A DNA stretch of 33,936 nucleotides from Actinobaculum sp. oral taxon 183 str. F0552 (GTDB lineage: Bacteria > Actinomycetota > Actinomycetes > Actinomycetales > Actinomycetaceae). Position numbers and translations under genes: made by a program. Where the stretch lies: contig NZ_KE951405.1 in NCBI RefSeq assembly GCF_000466165.1, positions 123,262 to 157,197 of the forward strand, written 5' to 3'. Of the stretch, positions 23,558 through 29,586 are shown in pieces. Position 1 is the first letter of the stretch, and the number at the start of each line of letters is the position of its first letter. The notes under the pieces are model-generated. The model was given only the letters and a program-made list of their open reading frames with translations, searched no databases and was not told where the DNA came from.

Positions 23558-23845
23558 ATGGACCAACTACTTGAGACCTTTAAACTGGGCGACGACGGGG
23601 AGAAGACAAAGTTTCTGCGCTGTGCCACCGCTGAAGACGCCAAACAACAGATTCGCTGGGCGTTAGAAGGTAGTGTCGGAGAGTACGATATAGACGCCAT
23701 CTTCGATGAGGTGTTCGACTACGACGACGGCTACGACGAGGAGACCAACGCATGCTGTCTCAGCTCGGCGGGCTTTTACGACACGACGTCCGGCCCGGAG
23801 GAGTTCTGGCAGATCGTCCTTAATCATCAGCTGCCTGACAACTGA
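23558..23845 (+). CDS. Small, very acidic protein of unknown function (DNA-mimic candidate)
   Basis: 95 residues beginning MDQLLETFKLGDDGEK. It has 23 Asp/Glu against 6 Lys/Arg, concentrated in EYDIDAIFDEVFDYDDGYDEE (about 42-62). AAGGA stands before the ATG at 23558; the frame is open 18 codons further upstream but through the palindrome and promoter, so that start is unlikely. High negative charge on a small protein encoded on a conjugative element is typical of DNA-mimicking antirestriction and some anti-CRISPR proteins. I do not recognise a family. It sits between two HTH genes and upstream of a CRISPR-like RNA locus, which makes an anti-defence role the leading guess. A transcription or toxin-neutralising role is equally allowed. 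Confidence 0.75.
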   Translation: MDQLLETFKLGDDGEKTKFLRCATAEDAKQQIRWALEGSVGEYDIDAIFDEVFDYDDGYDEETNACCLSSAGFYDTTSGPEEFWQIVLNHQLPDN

Positions 23846-23867
23846 CCTCTGAGCGAGGGATGCGCGG

Positions 23868-23909
23868 TTTGTTGTTTTCTCCCCGCCTAGGCGGGGAGAA
23901 AACAACAAA
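23868..23909. repeat. 42-base perfect palindrome before the second HTH gene
   Basis: The two 21-base halves are exact complements with no loop; the centre is cctagg, at positions 23886-23891. The core ctccccgcc/ggcggggag is flanked by T-rich and A-rich stretches on opposite sides. A T-run follows the stem in neither direction, so it is not a simple terminator. It ends 28 bases before the HTH gene, a position for an autoregulatory operator. Confidence 0.75.
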
Positions 23910-23937
23910 AAAGAGTAGAATGGAAATGAGAGATACG

Positions 23938-24669
23938 ATGTCGAATGGGACGATAGTTGAAAATGCACCGACTAAACCATATTATATTGCTAAAGCTCGG
24001 CATTTTCTGCGTCGCCACGGGCTGGATCCGGACAAATTCGAACCTTTGGCGGCGTGGGCTCAGAGACAGCGACAAGCTGATTTGGATGGTGATAAAGAAG
24101 CTCATCGTTGGGCTTTAATTATCGATAAAAATGTTCAAATTCAAGCTCGAGCTTTTAATGTTCATAGAAGTGATCCGATCGTATATCGGATATACCAAGA
24201 ACAAGAGACTTCTGCCTTGCCTGGCACCTATACGCCCGACGACATAGCCATGGCCCGTTTCCACGCCCAGGCAGGCAAAAAACACTACCTGCTGGTCACC
24301 TTCGCCGACCTGTGTCAGGGCCAAGCCGTGTCAGATGACCAGGGCCCGGCCATGAGTCCGGCCATCTTCGCCGGCTGGCGGCACTTGGTTGGGCGGACCA
24401 CCGCCCAACTGGGCCGGGAGATGGGCGTGACCGAGCAGACCATCCGCAACTGGGAGACCGGCAAATACCCCGTCCCTCACGCCGCCGCGGTTTTTATGGA
24501 AGGCCACGTCGTACGCTTCCGCTCCCAGCTGCAGTCTGCCATTGCCGGTGCCGACGCCGGCCAAACTCTTCGTCTTCGCCGCAAAGCACCCGGCCACATC
24601 GGCCTTGCCGCCGCTCTGCTCAACGTCCGGCCCTCCGCCGCCATCACCTGGGAATCGAGCGACGATTAA
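23938..24669 (+). CDS. HTH-domain regulator 2
   Basis: 243 residues from the ATG at 23938; in-frame ATGs at 23920 and 23926 are possible alternatives. The N-terminal 135 residues are of unknown fold, rich in Gln/Arg/His (AWAQRQRQADLDGDKEAHRW). An XRE-like HTH at about 139-185 follows: MSPAIFAGWRHLVGRTTAQLGREMGVTEQTIRNWETGKYPVP. A basic C-terminal tail (LRLRRKAPGH) completes it. The HTH begins MSPAxF as in the regulator at 22799 and ends in WETGK against WESGR, so the two are homologous in that part. The first 280 bases are mixed or AT-rich and the remainder GC-rich, as in regulator 1, pointing to modular assembly. It lies between a 42-base palindrome and the CRISPR-like RNA locus. Confidence 0.65.
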   Translation: MSNGTIVENAPTKPYYIAKARHFLRRHGLDPDKFEPLAAWAQRQRQADLDGDKEAHRWALIIDKNVQIQARAFNVHRSDPIVYRIYQEQETSALPGTYTPDDIAMARFHAQAGKKHYLLVTFADLCQGQAVSDDQGPAMSPAIFAGWRHLVGRTTAQLGREMGVTEQTIRNWETGKYPVPHAAAVFMEGHVVRFRSQLQSAIAGADAGQTLRLRRKAPGHIGLAAALLNVRPSAAITWESSDD

Positions 24670-24730
24670 TAATTGCCGGAAGATAATTCTCCTGCGGCCA
24701 TCTGACCTCGTGCCAGTGGCGCGACGTCAC

Positions 24731-24759
24731 TTGCCGCGCAAGCTCATAGTTGCTAGACT
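24731..24759 (+). promoter_or_regulatory. Promoter of the CRISPR-like RNA locus
   Basis: TTGCCG (24731-24736), an exact 17-base spacer, then TAGACT (24754-24759). The predicted start near 24766 coincides with the first base of a hairpin, and no open frame follows for 380 bases. This is the best-shaped promoter in the accessory block. Confidence 0.6.
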
Positions 24760-24765
24760 AGAAGC

Positions 24766-24902
24766 CGATACACTTAGGTGTGTATCGTGTACCCCGCTTC
24801 TGCGGGGATGACCCGGCATGTAGGGTTGATATATAGTGCACCCCGCGGTCGCGGGGATATGTGGTGGGGCCCCAACCTCTGAGAGGTTGGGGCCCCACCA
24901 CA
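24766..24902 (+). ncRNA. Candidate structured small RNA with two type I-E-like CRISPR repeats
   Basis: About 137 bases downstream of a good promoter. In order: a hairpin cgatacac/gtgtatcg (24766-24787); CRISPR-like repeat 1 with accccgc-ttct-gcggggat; a 20-base interval; CRISPR-like repeat 2 with accccgc-ggtc-gcggggat; and a 43-base near-perfect palindrome (24860-24902, 21-base arms, one-base loop). The palindrome would end or cap the transcript. There is no coding frame. Inferred roles: an RNA anti-CRISPR that binds the host type I-E Cascade/Cas6e, a crRNA-like regulator such as CreA, or a remnant array. Expression is not shown by sequence alone. Confidence 0.55.
24787..24864 (+). repeat. 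Two CRISPR-like repeats of type I-E form with a short interval
   Basis: Repeat 1 (24787-24815, 29 bases) has the I-E hallmarks: GTG start, CCCCGC-n4-GCGGGG palindrome, then ATGAcCC. Repeat 2 (24836-24864) keeps GTG and the palindrome but has ATATGTGG instead of ATGAcCC, like a degenerate terminal repeat. The interval 24816-24835 is 20 bases (gcatgtagggttgatatata) against 32-33 for normal I-E spacers; the period is 49. No cas gene is in the window. I do not call a CRISPR array. Confidence 0.6.
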
Positions 24903-24987
24903 GTTATCGTTCGGGCAGATACCCACCTTCCAATTGCGCTTGTCGAGACTCCTTGGACGAAGCCGGTTTTGGTAGAGTGCCTATCAC

Positions 24988-25083
24988 TCTCCGAATGAAA
25001 ACCTGACATTCGGAGAACTCAGGTGACGAGCGCGAACGTCACCCGGGTACGGTGCTCCCGGCCGAATCGGCCGGGAGCACCGT
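24988..25083 (+). other. Three consecutive hairpins, second structured noncoding segment
   Basis: Hairpins at 24988-25016 (tctccgaatg/cattcggaga), 25022-25043 (ggtgacg/cgtcacc) and 25049-25083 (17-base perfect arms beginning acggtgctcccggccga, one-base loop). An extended -10-like TGGTAGAGT (24970-24978) lies just before them. This may be a second small RNA, or terminators and operators for the gene at 25151. Confidence 0.45.
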
Positions 25084-25150
25084 CTGTTGTGAGTGATTTC
25101 TGTCTCAGGGATCGGTTATTGTGGGGGTGTAGGGAGAATGGAGGAGGGCT

Positions 25151-25360
25151 ATGTCTGTTCGGGATTGTCTCGGGGTGTACGCGACGGCTGTCGTGTCGGC
25201 TGCGCGCTGGGTTTTCCGGACGCTGTGGCGGGGGATCCGGGCGTGGGGTCGCTTCATGTGGAAGGGGATCAAGATCAGTGTCGTGATCGGTCTGGTCGTT
25301 GGCACGTTGGGGGCGCTCAGTAATATGTCGCTCGGTCTGGGTCCTCGGTCCAGACAGTAA
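25151..25360 (+). CDS. Small membrane protein of unknown function
   Basis: 69 residues. An amphipathic, Trp/Arg-rich N-terminal half (VFRTLWRGIRAWGRFMWKGIK) is followed by one membrane helix at about 41-62 (ISVVIGLVVGTLGALSNMSLGL) and a short basic tail. GGAGGAGGG lies just before the ATG. Single-helix small proteins occur in conjugation regions, but no family is recognised. It stands first in the group of genes leading to the peptidoglycan hydrolase. Confidence 0.6.
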   Translation: MSVRDCLGVYATAVVSAARWVFRTLWRGIRAWGRFMWKGIKISVVIGLVVGTLGALSNMSLGLGPRSRQ

Positions 25361-25379
25361 AACCGGCCGGTAGGAGAAG

Positions 25380-25420
25380 GGGTGTGGGCCCCACCAGACT
25401 GGCTGGTGGGGCCCACACCC
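25380..25420 (+). terminator. Hairpin after the small membrane protein gene
   Basis: Perfect 18-base arms (gggtgtgggccccaccag / ctggtggggcccacaccc) around actgg, 20 bases after the stop codon. No T-run. The core gtggggccc recurs in the palindrome at 24860-24902, so these hairpins may share an origin. Confidence 0.7.
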
Positions 25421-25525
25421 GTGTGTCGCCGCCCGGTGTCGCCGGGGTCTGGTCTGGGTTTTTCGACTGTACGGTGGGGTGTCACGTGCCGGCTGGCTGT
25501 GTCTGTTGTCTAGCACATTCCGGGC

Positions 25526-26143
25526 ATGGATGCGAGACGTGCAGGTATGCAGGAGGCGCCCCGGTGGGCCGTGCGGGCAGCGTCGGTTTTACTCGCCCGG
25601 CTCCAGGCTGGGCTGCACACGGGTGAGGTGGCGGCGGTCTGGGATCCGGACCGGGTGACGGTGGAGGTGGCCGATCGGGCCGGGACCGGGCTTCAGGCTC
25701 GGATGGAAGCCGGAGCGCAAGTGTATGGGTGGCAGCTTGACGGTGTACTGGGGCCGACGTCGTTAAGCTCGGTGGATGCGGCGGTGGCCGCTTTGCGCCG
25801 CGCGTGGCGGGCGGAGGGCCGGCTGACGGTCTTCACGCTGGACCATTGTCCGGCCTGCCGGCTGACGGCCCGTCAGCTCGAGCGGGCCGGCGTGGCCTAC
25901 ATGGAGATCGCGTTGGCCGAGGCGGGCCAGGAGCGAGCCGCGTTCGCAGAGCGGGGGATCCGCAGCGCGCCCGTGGTCGAGGTCGCCGGGCGGGAGCCGT
26001 TCGGCGGGTTCGATCCCGATAAGCTGCGCGATGTCATTTCGACGTTCCCTCCTTTGGCGGGCGAGCCCGTTTTGCCCGGACAGGCCCACGCGCCTGCCAG
26101 AGGCGGGAGGCCGGAGCGACAGCGGGGCGCGCGCCGGCCATGA
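25526..26143 (+). CDS. Protein with C-terminal glutaredoxin/NrdH-like domain
   Basis: 205 residues. The N-terminal 95 residues have no recognised domain (LLARLQAGLHTGEVAAVW, WQLDGVLGPTSL). From LTVFTLDHCPACRLTARQLERAG (100-122) the sequence is a thioredoxin-fold glutaredoxin: CPAC at 108-111, the cis-proline loop SAPVV at 147-151, and GFDPDKL near 161-167 as in NrdH. It ends in a basic tail. The role is probably thiol-disulfide exchange; here it could reduce or fold the cysteine-containing hydrolase encoded next, with which it overlaps (ATGA at 26140-26143). The start is uncertain: the ATG at 25526 has no ribosome site, and the ATG at 25547 is an alternative. Confidence 0.8.
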   Translation: MDARRAGMQEAPRWAVRAASVLLARLQAGLHTGEVAAVWDPDRVTVEVADRAGTGLQARMEAGAQVYGWQLDGVLGPTSLSSVDAAVAALRRAWRAEGRLTVFTLDHCPACRLTARQLERAGVAYMEIALAEAGQERAAFAERGIRSAPVVEVAGREPFGGFDPDKLRDVISTFPPLAGEPVLPGQAHAPARGGRPERQRGARRP

Positions 26144-27633
26144 CCAGGAAAGTCGTCGTGGCCGTGTGCCTGATCGTGTTGCTTCCGTTATGGCTCATGC
26201 TGTTCGCTGGGACGGGCGGCGGGAAGAAGAAGGACCAGCAGGTAGGCGCGGGGGATCCGGCCAACGTCCCTCCGCAGTACCTGGACGTGGTCAAACGGGC
26301 CGGATCCATCTGCCCGGAGATCACGCCTTCGCTGATCGCGGCTCAGATCGAGGCCGAGTCGAACTGGAACGTCACATCGACATCGACGGCCGGAGCGAAG
26401 GGTATCAGCCAGTTCATCCCGTCCACGTGGGCGTCGAGCGGCATGGACGGGGACGGGGACGGCAAGGCCGACATCATGAACCCGATCGACGCGATCTGGT
26501 CGCAGGGGCATCTCATGTGCGCCAACGTCGCGGCGGTCAAAGGCATGCTCGGCGTGCCGGACTCGACGGCGCCTCTGGCCTCGCCGGCGGTCAAGACCGC
26601 GATGGCCAAGGTCGGCAACACATCCTACAAAGGCAAATGCGAGCAATTCGTTCGTGAGGCCTTCGGATTCCCCCAAAAGTACGCGACGGCCAATCAGGCC
26701 TGGCAGGACGCGGGCGAGAAGCACCCCGGCGATATGAACCCCCCGCCGGGCGTGCCGGTATTCTGGGACCTGATCGGCGGGGCCAACGATCAGGCCGACC
26801 ATATTGCTCTGTCCGTGGGCGGCGGCAAAGTCGTCTCGACCTCGGTCGGCAAGAACGGCGCGGTAGGGGTCATCTCCATCAAGGACTACACGGGCCCGAC
26901 CGCGAAATACCGCGGCTGGGCCGGCGTCTACCACGGCCAGCACGTCCAACCGCTCACGACGTTCTCGACCGACCTACCACACTCCCGCCCGCAGACCCCC
27001 TCCCTAACCGGCGACGTGGTCAGCCTGGCCTTGGCCGGGTACAACGCGGGAATGGGCGCGGTCCAGAAATACCGCGGCGTTCCCCCGTACGCCGAGACCC
27101 GCAAGTACGTGGACAAGATCAAATCCCTGGCCGCCTCGAAGTACGCGCCCACGAAGGGACAAGCGCCGCCAGCGGCGCCCGGCTCGCCGGGCGCCTCGGC
27201 GCCGGCCCAGTGGGCCTTATCGAAGAAGGGCACGCCGTACCGCTCGGCAGGCTGCCGAGCCGGGACCTGCTACGACTGCTGCACCCTCGTGCACGACGCG
27301 TTCAAGAACACGCTAGGTATCGATCTGCCGATGGCGATCGCCGGCGAGACCCCGGCCAAGCGCAAATGCGAGAACGCGATGCTCACCCTGGCCTCCAGCT
27401 ACGGCGGAACCTACGTGCCAGCCACGACTGATTCCCTGCAGCCGGGCGACATCGTCTTCTTCCAAGCCAAGAACGTACCGGCCGAGCGCGATAAAGTCAC
27501 CCACGTGGGCATCTACACCGGCAACGGAAAGATCGTCGACTCCATCCCCGCCGGCGGGGTCGGCGAACGCCCCCTGTCCTACTACGCGAAGACCGAGACA
27601 CTGCTCCCGCAAGCCGTGCGCGTGCCGAGATAG
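26140..27633 (+). CDS. Membrane-anchored peptidoglycan hydrolase: split lytic transglycosylase, inserted CHAP-like domain, NlpC/P60 peptidase
   Basis: 497 residues. A membrane helix (4-24) is followed by the first half of an SLT transglycosylase (about 45-135; catalytic Glu73 in IEAESNW, GAKGISQFIPSTW). A CHAP-like cysteine amidase domain (about 155-265; Cys167 in KGKCEQFVR, His221 in ADHIALSVGGGK) follows. The second half of SLT comes next (about 295-330; LAGYNAGMGAVQKYRGVPPYAETRKYVDKI). Last is an Ala/Pro linker and an NlpC/P60 domain (about 360-497; Cys380 in YDCC, His455 in THVGIYTG). It should cut glycan strands and stem peptides to open the wall for a conjugation channel. The first and third segments together make one SLT domain, so the middle domain is inserted in it. 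Confidence 0.88.
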   Translation: MTRKVVVAVCLIVLLPLWLMLFAGTGGGKKKDQQVGAGDPANVPPQYLDVVKRAGSICPEITPSLIAAQIEAESNWNVTSTSTAGAKGISQFIPSTWASSGMDGDGDGKADIMNPIDAIWSQGHLMCANVAAVKGMLGVPDSTAPLASPAVKTAMAKVGNTSYKGKCEQFVREAFGFPQKYATANQAWQDAGEKHPGDMNPPPGVPVFWDLIGGANDQADHIALSVGGGKVVSTSVGKNGAVGVISIKDYTGPTAKYRGWAGVYHGQHVQPLTTFSTDLPHSRPQTPSLTGDVVSLALAGYNAGMGAVQKYRGVPPYAETRKYVDKIKSLAASKYAPTKGQAPPAAPGSPGASAPAQWALSKKGTPYRSAGCRAGTCYDCCTLVHDAFKNTLGIDLPMAIAGETPAKRKCENAMLTLASSYGGTYVPATTDSLQPGDIVFFQAKNVPAERDKVTHVGIYTGNGKIVDSIPAGGVGERPLSYYAKTETLLPQAVRVPR

Positions 27634-27645
27634 GAGACCACGAAC

Positions 27646-28206
27646 ATGACAAAGACAGGGAGAGTGAGAGCCGTCGCCCTCCTCGCGGCCGTCGGCCTCC
27701 TGCCCTCCGGCTGCTCGGATTCATCGAAGCAGCCGGACTCTGGCCCGCCCCAGGACGTGGCCACCACTAGCCGGTCCCGGCCGGCGTCGAGGTGCCCGCG
27801 CTTGACAGCCGACCCGGCCGACGCCGAACGCCTCGCCGACGCTGTCGCGGGCATGCTGGCCTGCCACGACACGCGCTCGGATGACTCCCCGCTGGACGCG
27901 ACCCGCCGCGCCGCGCAATGGCTCGATCCGGCGATCGTCCCGGAGCCCGGAGCCCAGATCCGCACCGACGCGACCTGGACCGACTGGGCGCGCCACCGGG
28001 CCTGGACGCCCACACGAGTCGAGAGAATCGACCTGCAGACCCCGCCCGACTACACCGCCCCGCGGATCGACCTGGCCAGACAGACGACGAGCACACCGAC
28101 CGACGCCTCGGGCGCACCCGTCGCCCCAGCCCAGACCACGCAGTGGATCCTGACCCTGGACAAACGCGCCGGCGCCTGGCGGGTGACGATGATCCAGGAA
28201 ATGTAA
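27646..28206 (+). CDS. Conjugation-region lipoprotein 1
   Basis: 186 residues. The lipoprotein signal ends LPSGC (Cys23). After a low-complexity linker, LACHDTRSDDSPLDATRRAA (about 70-90) is followed by a C-terminal half ending in TTQWILTLDKRAGAWRVTMI. That strand pair is the form seen in NTF2-like/TcpC-type conjugation proteins. It begins 12 bases after the hydrolase gene, so it is in the same operon, and it likely sits at the outer face of the membrane with it. A paralogue follows at 28413. Confidence 0.75.
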   Translation: MTKTGRVRAVALLAAVGLLPSGCSDSSKQPDSGPPQDVATTSRSRPASRCPRLTADPADAERLADAVAGMLACHDTRSDDSPLDATRRAAQWLDPAIVPEPGAQIRTDATWTDWARHRAWTPTRVERIDLQTPPDYTAPRIDLARQTTSTPTDASGAPVAPAQTTQWILTLDKRAGAWRVTMIQEM

Positions 28207-28260
28207 TAGCAGCCCGGCCCGGACCGGCCGGCCACAGGGGCGGCCCGCCCCAACCAACCA

Positions 28261-28290
28261 CGTGGGGGACCCCGACAGGGGTCCCCCACG
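28261..28290 (+). terminator. Hairpin between the two lipoprotein genes
   Basis: Perfect 13-base arms (cgtgggggacccc / ggggtcccccacg) with gaca loop, followed by catgttatt. A likely terminator for the upstream operon. Confidence 0.7.
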
Positions 28291-28412
28291 CATGTTATTG
28301 GCTTCCGGATCGGTGGCCGTCACGGGGTATGCGAACAGTCGCTGGCCTACTAGGCTGGACATCGGACCCCCGCTCCCACAGGCGCCTGGGGCGCCGAGAG
28401 GATAACGACATC

Positions 28413-29015
28413 ATGCTCACTGTCAAACGTCTGGGCGTCTGCTTGGCGGCCGCGGCCGTCGTCCAGTCGGGATGCGTCACGGCCGCCGACCGGCTCGGTA
28501 GGCTTCGTGACCAGCCATTGTTTTCGACCTCGTCGGCGTCGACGACAGTCTCGCCGGCGGCGTCGCGGTGCACCGTGCCGAACGGAATTAATCCCGGCGA
28601 CGCCGACGAGGTCGCCGATGCCGCCGCGGACACACTGGCCTGCCACGACACGCGCTCGGATGACTCCCCGCTGGACGCGACCCGCCGCGCCGCGCAATGG
28701 CTTGACCCCGCGCTCGTGCGCCGGGCCCAAGCGCGAGAGAGCGCGGATGCGACCTGGGTGGATTGGAAGAAGCGCGGCGTGTGGATGTCGGTCGTCATGG
28801 GACGAGTCGAGCCTGACCGGACGCCTGACTACGACTCGGGTGTCGTCACCCTTGTGCGACAGACCGAGGTCATCCCGGGCGACGCCCGCGACAAGCTCGC
28901 CGGGCCGACGATGACGATCCGGTGGACCTTCACGCTGACCAAGCGCGGAAACCGATGGGTGGTCACCACGATCGACAAACAACAATGGGAGGCCGAGAGC
29001 AGGGCCACCCCTTAA
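28413..29015 (+). CDS. Conjugation-region lipoprotein 2 (paralogue)
   Basis: 200 residues. The signal ends VQSGC (Cys21). The middle shares the LACHDTRSDDSPLDATRRAA segment with lipoprotein 1, and the C-terminus reads TIRWTFTLTKRGNRWVVTTI. The shared middle is identical at DNA level over 68 bases (27856-27923 and 28635-28702), while the rest has diverged strongly. GAGAGG stands about ten bases before the ATG. The frame is open far upstream, but that part overlaps lipoprotein 1 and the hairpin, so I use this ATG, which gives a proper signal peptide. Confidence 0.75.
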   Translation: MLTVKRLGVCLAAAAVVQSGCVTAADRLGRLRDQPLFSTSSASTTVSPAASRCTVPNGINPGDADEVADAAADTLACHDTRSDDSPLDATRRAAQWLDPALVRRAQARESADATWVDWKKRGVWMSVVMGRVEPDRTPDYDSGVVTLVRQTEVIPGDARDKLAGPTMTIRWTFTLTKRGNRWVVTTIDKQQWEAESRATP

Positions 29016-29047
29016 GGAGAGGGCCCCACCCCCGGCCCCACGACTTG

Positions 29048-29308
29048 TCATCCCTCGGAAGTCGGCTCAGCAGGCCTGCGTGGGGCTCGACGCCGAGCCC
29101 CACGCTTGTCGGGTTCGCGTACTCCGGCCTTGGCAAGCTCGGCCGAATCCCAGCCCGCCTCGACGGCGGCCTTATAGGCGTTTCGGTAGGCGGCCTGAGC
29201 GGCCTCCAAGTGCGCGGCGGCGTCGGCCAACTGGTCGAGGACGACACGACGAGCCTGAAGCTTGGCCCCCAGCTCGTCGAGAATCCTCTGTCGATGATCG
29301 TCACTCAT
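29048..29308 (-). CDS. Small helical protein of unknown function, antisense to the transfer genes
   Basis: 86 residues starting MSDDHRQRILDELGAKLQAR, with GGAGG seven bases upstream of the ATG at 29306-29308. The first 65 residues are helical with Ala/Leu heptads (coiled coil likely). The tail is Arg/Pro-rich (KRGARRRAPRRPAEP). A perfect hairpin (29078-29105) lies inside the basic-tail codons and could act as a terminator for lipoprotein 2 on the other strand. It is the only minus-strand gene between the par operon and 32371, and it faces away from the candidate oriT. A DNA-binding accessory role is a guess. Confidence 0.6.
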   Translation of the reverse strand: MSDDHRQRILDELGAKLQARRVVLDQLADAAAHLEAAQAAYRNAYKAAVEAGWDSAELAKAGVREPDKRGARRRAPRRPAEPTSEG

Positions 29309-29451
29309 TGCGTCCTCCATATCGATGGTGTGAACAGCCCGTCCACGACAATCATGTGCACACCCACCGCCACTCACCAACGCCGCGCGACCAGCCCGGC
29401 CAGCCGACGACAGGCCAGCAACTCCACGAACGATCCGCGCCCCGGACGCGC

Positions 29452-29586
29452 CTCCATTTCCGCGTCGCGGAAATGGAGCAAGCTATATGTTTGTATATAC
29501 AAACATGCTTGTCTCGGCTATACTGGCCGAGAGGTCCCGTGCGGGTCGCTACGCTGGAGAGGGGGTGGTGCGCTGTGGCGCACCAC
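29452..29586. other. Candidate origin of transfer (oriT) and mobC promoter
   Basis: Three perfect inverted repeats lie in 135 bases before and at the start of mobC. They are ctccatttccgc/gcggaaatggag (29452-29478), the 20-base palindrome atgtttgtatatacaaacat (29487-29506), and gtggtgcgc/gcgcaccac (29565-29586). A TATACT box (29519-29524) lies between, so the 20-base palindrome may also be the mobC operator. The location directly upstream of mobC-mobA is where MOBP elements carry oriT. The nick site cannot be named from sequence. Confidence 0.55.

Noticed and set aside
22799-24669. A toxin-antitoxin pair made of the HTH genes and the acidic protein
   Set aside because: No recognised toxin fold, and the genes are separated by promoters and palindromes rather than overlapping. 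Not excluded, but less supported than separate regulation.
24787-24864. A working CRISPR array
   Set aside because: Only two repeats, the second degenerate, a 20-base interval instead of 32-33, and no cas genes in the window. I list it as CRISPR-like repeats in a candidate RNA instead.
24670-25150. A retron or group II intron RNA
   Set aside because: No reverse transcriptase gene is in the window, and there are no intron domain V or retron msr/msd features.
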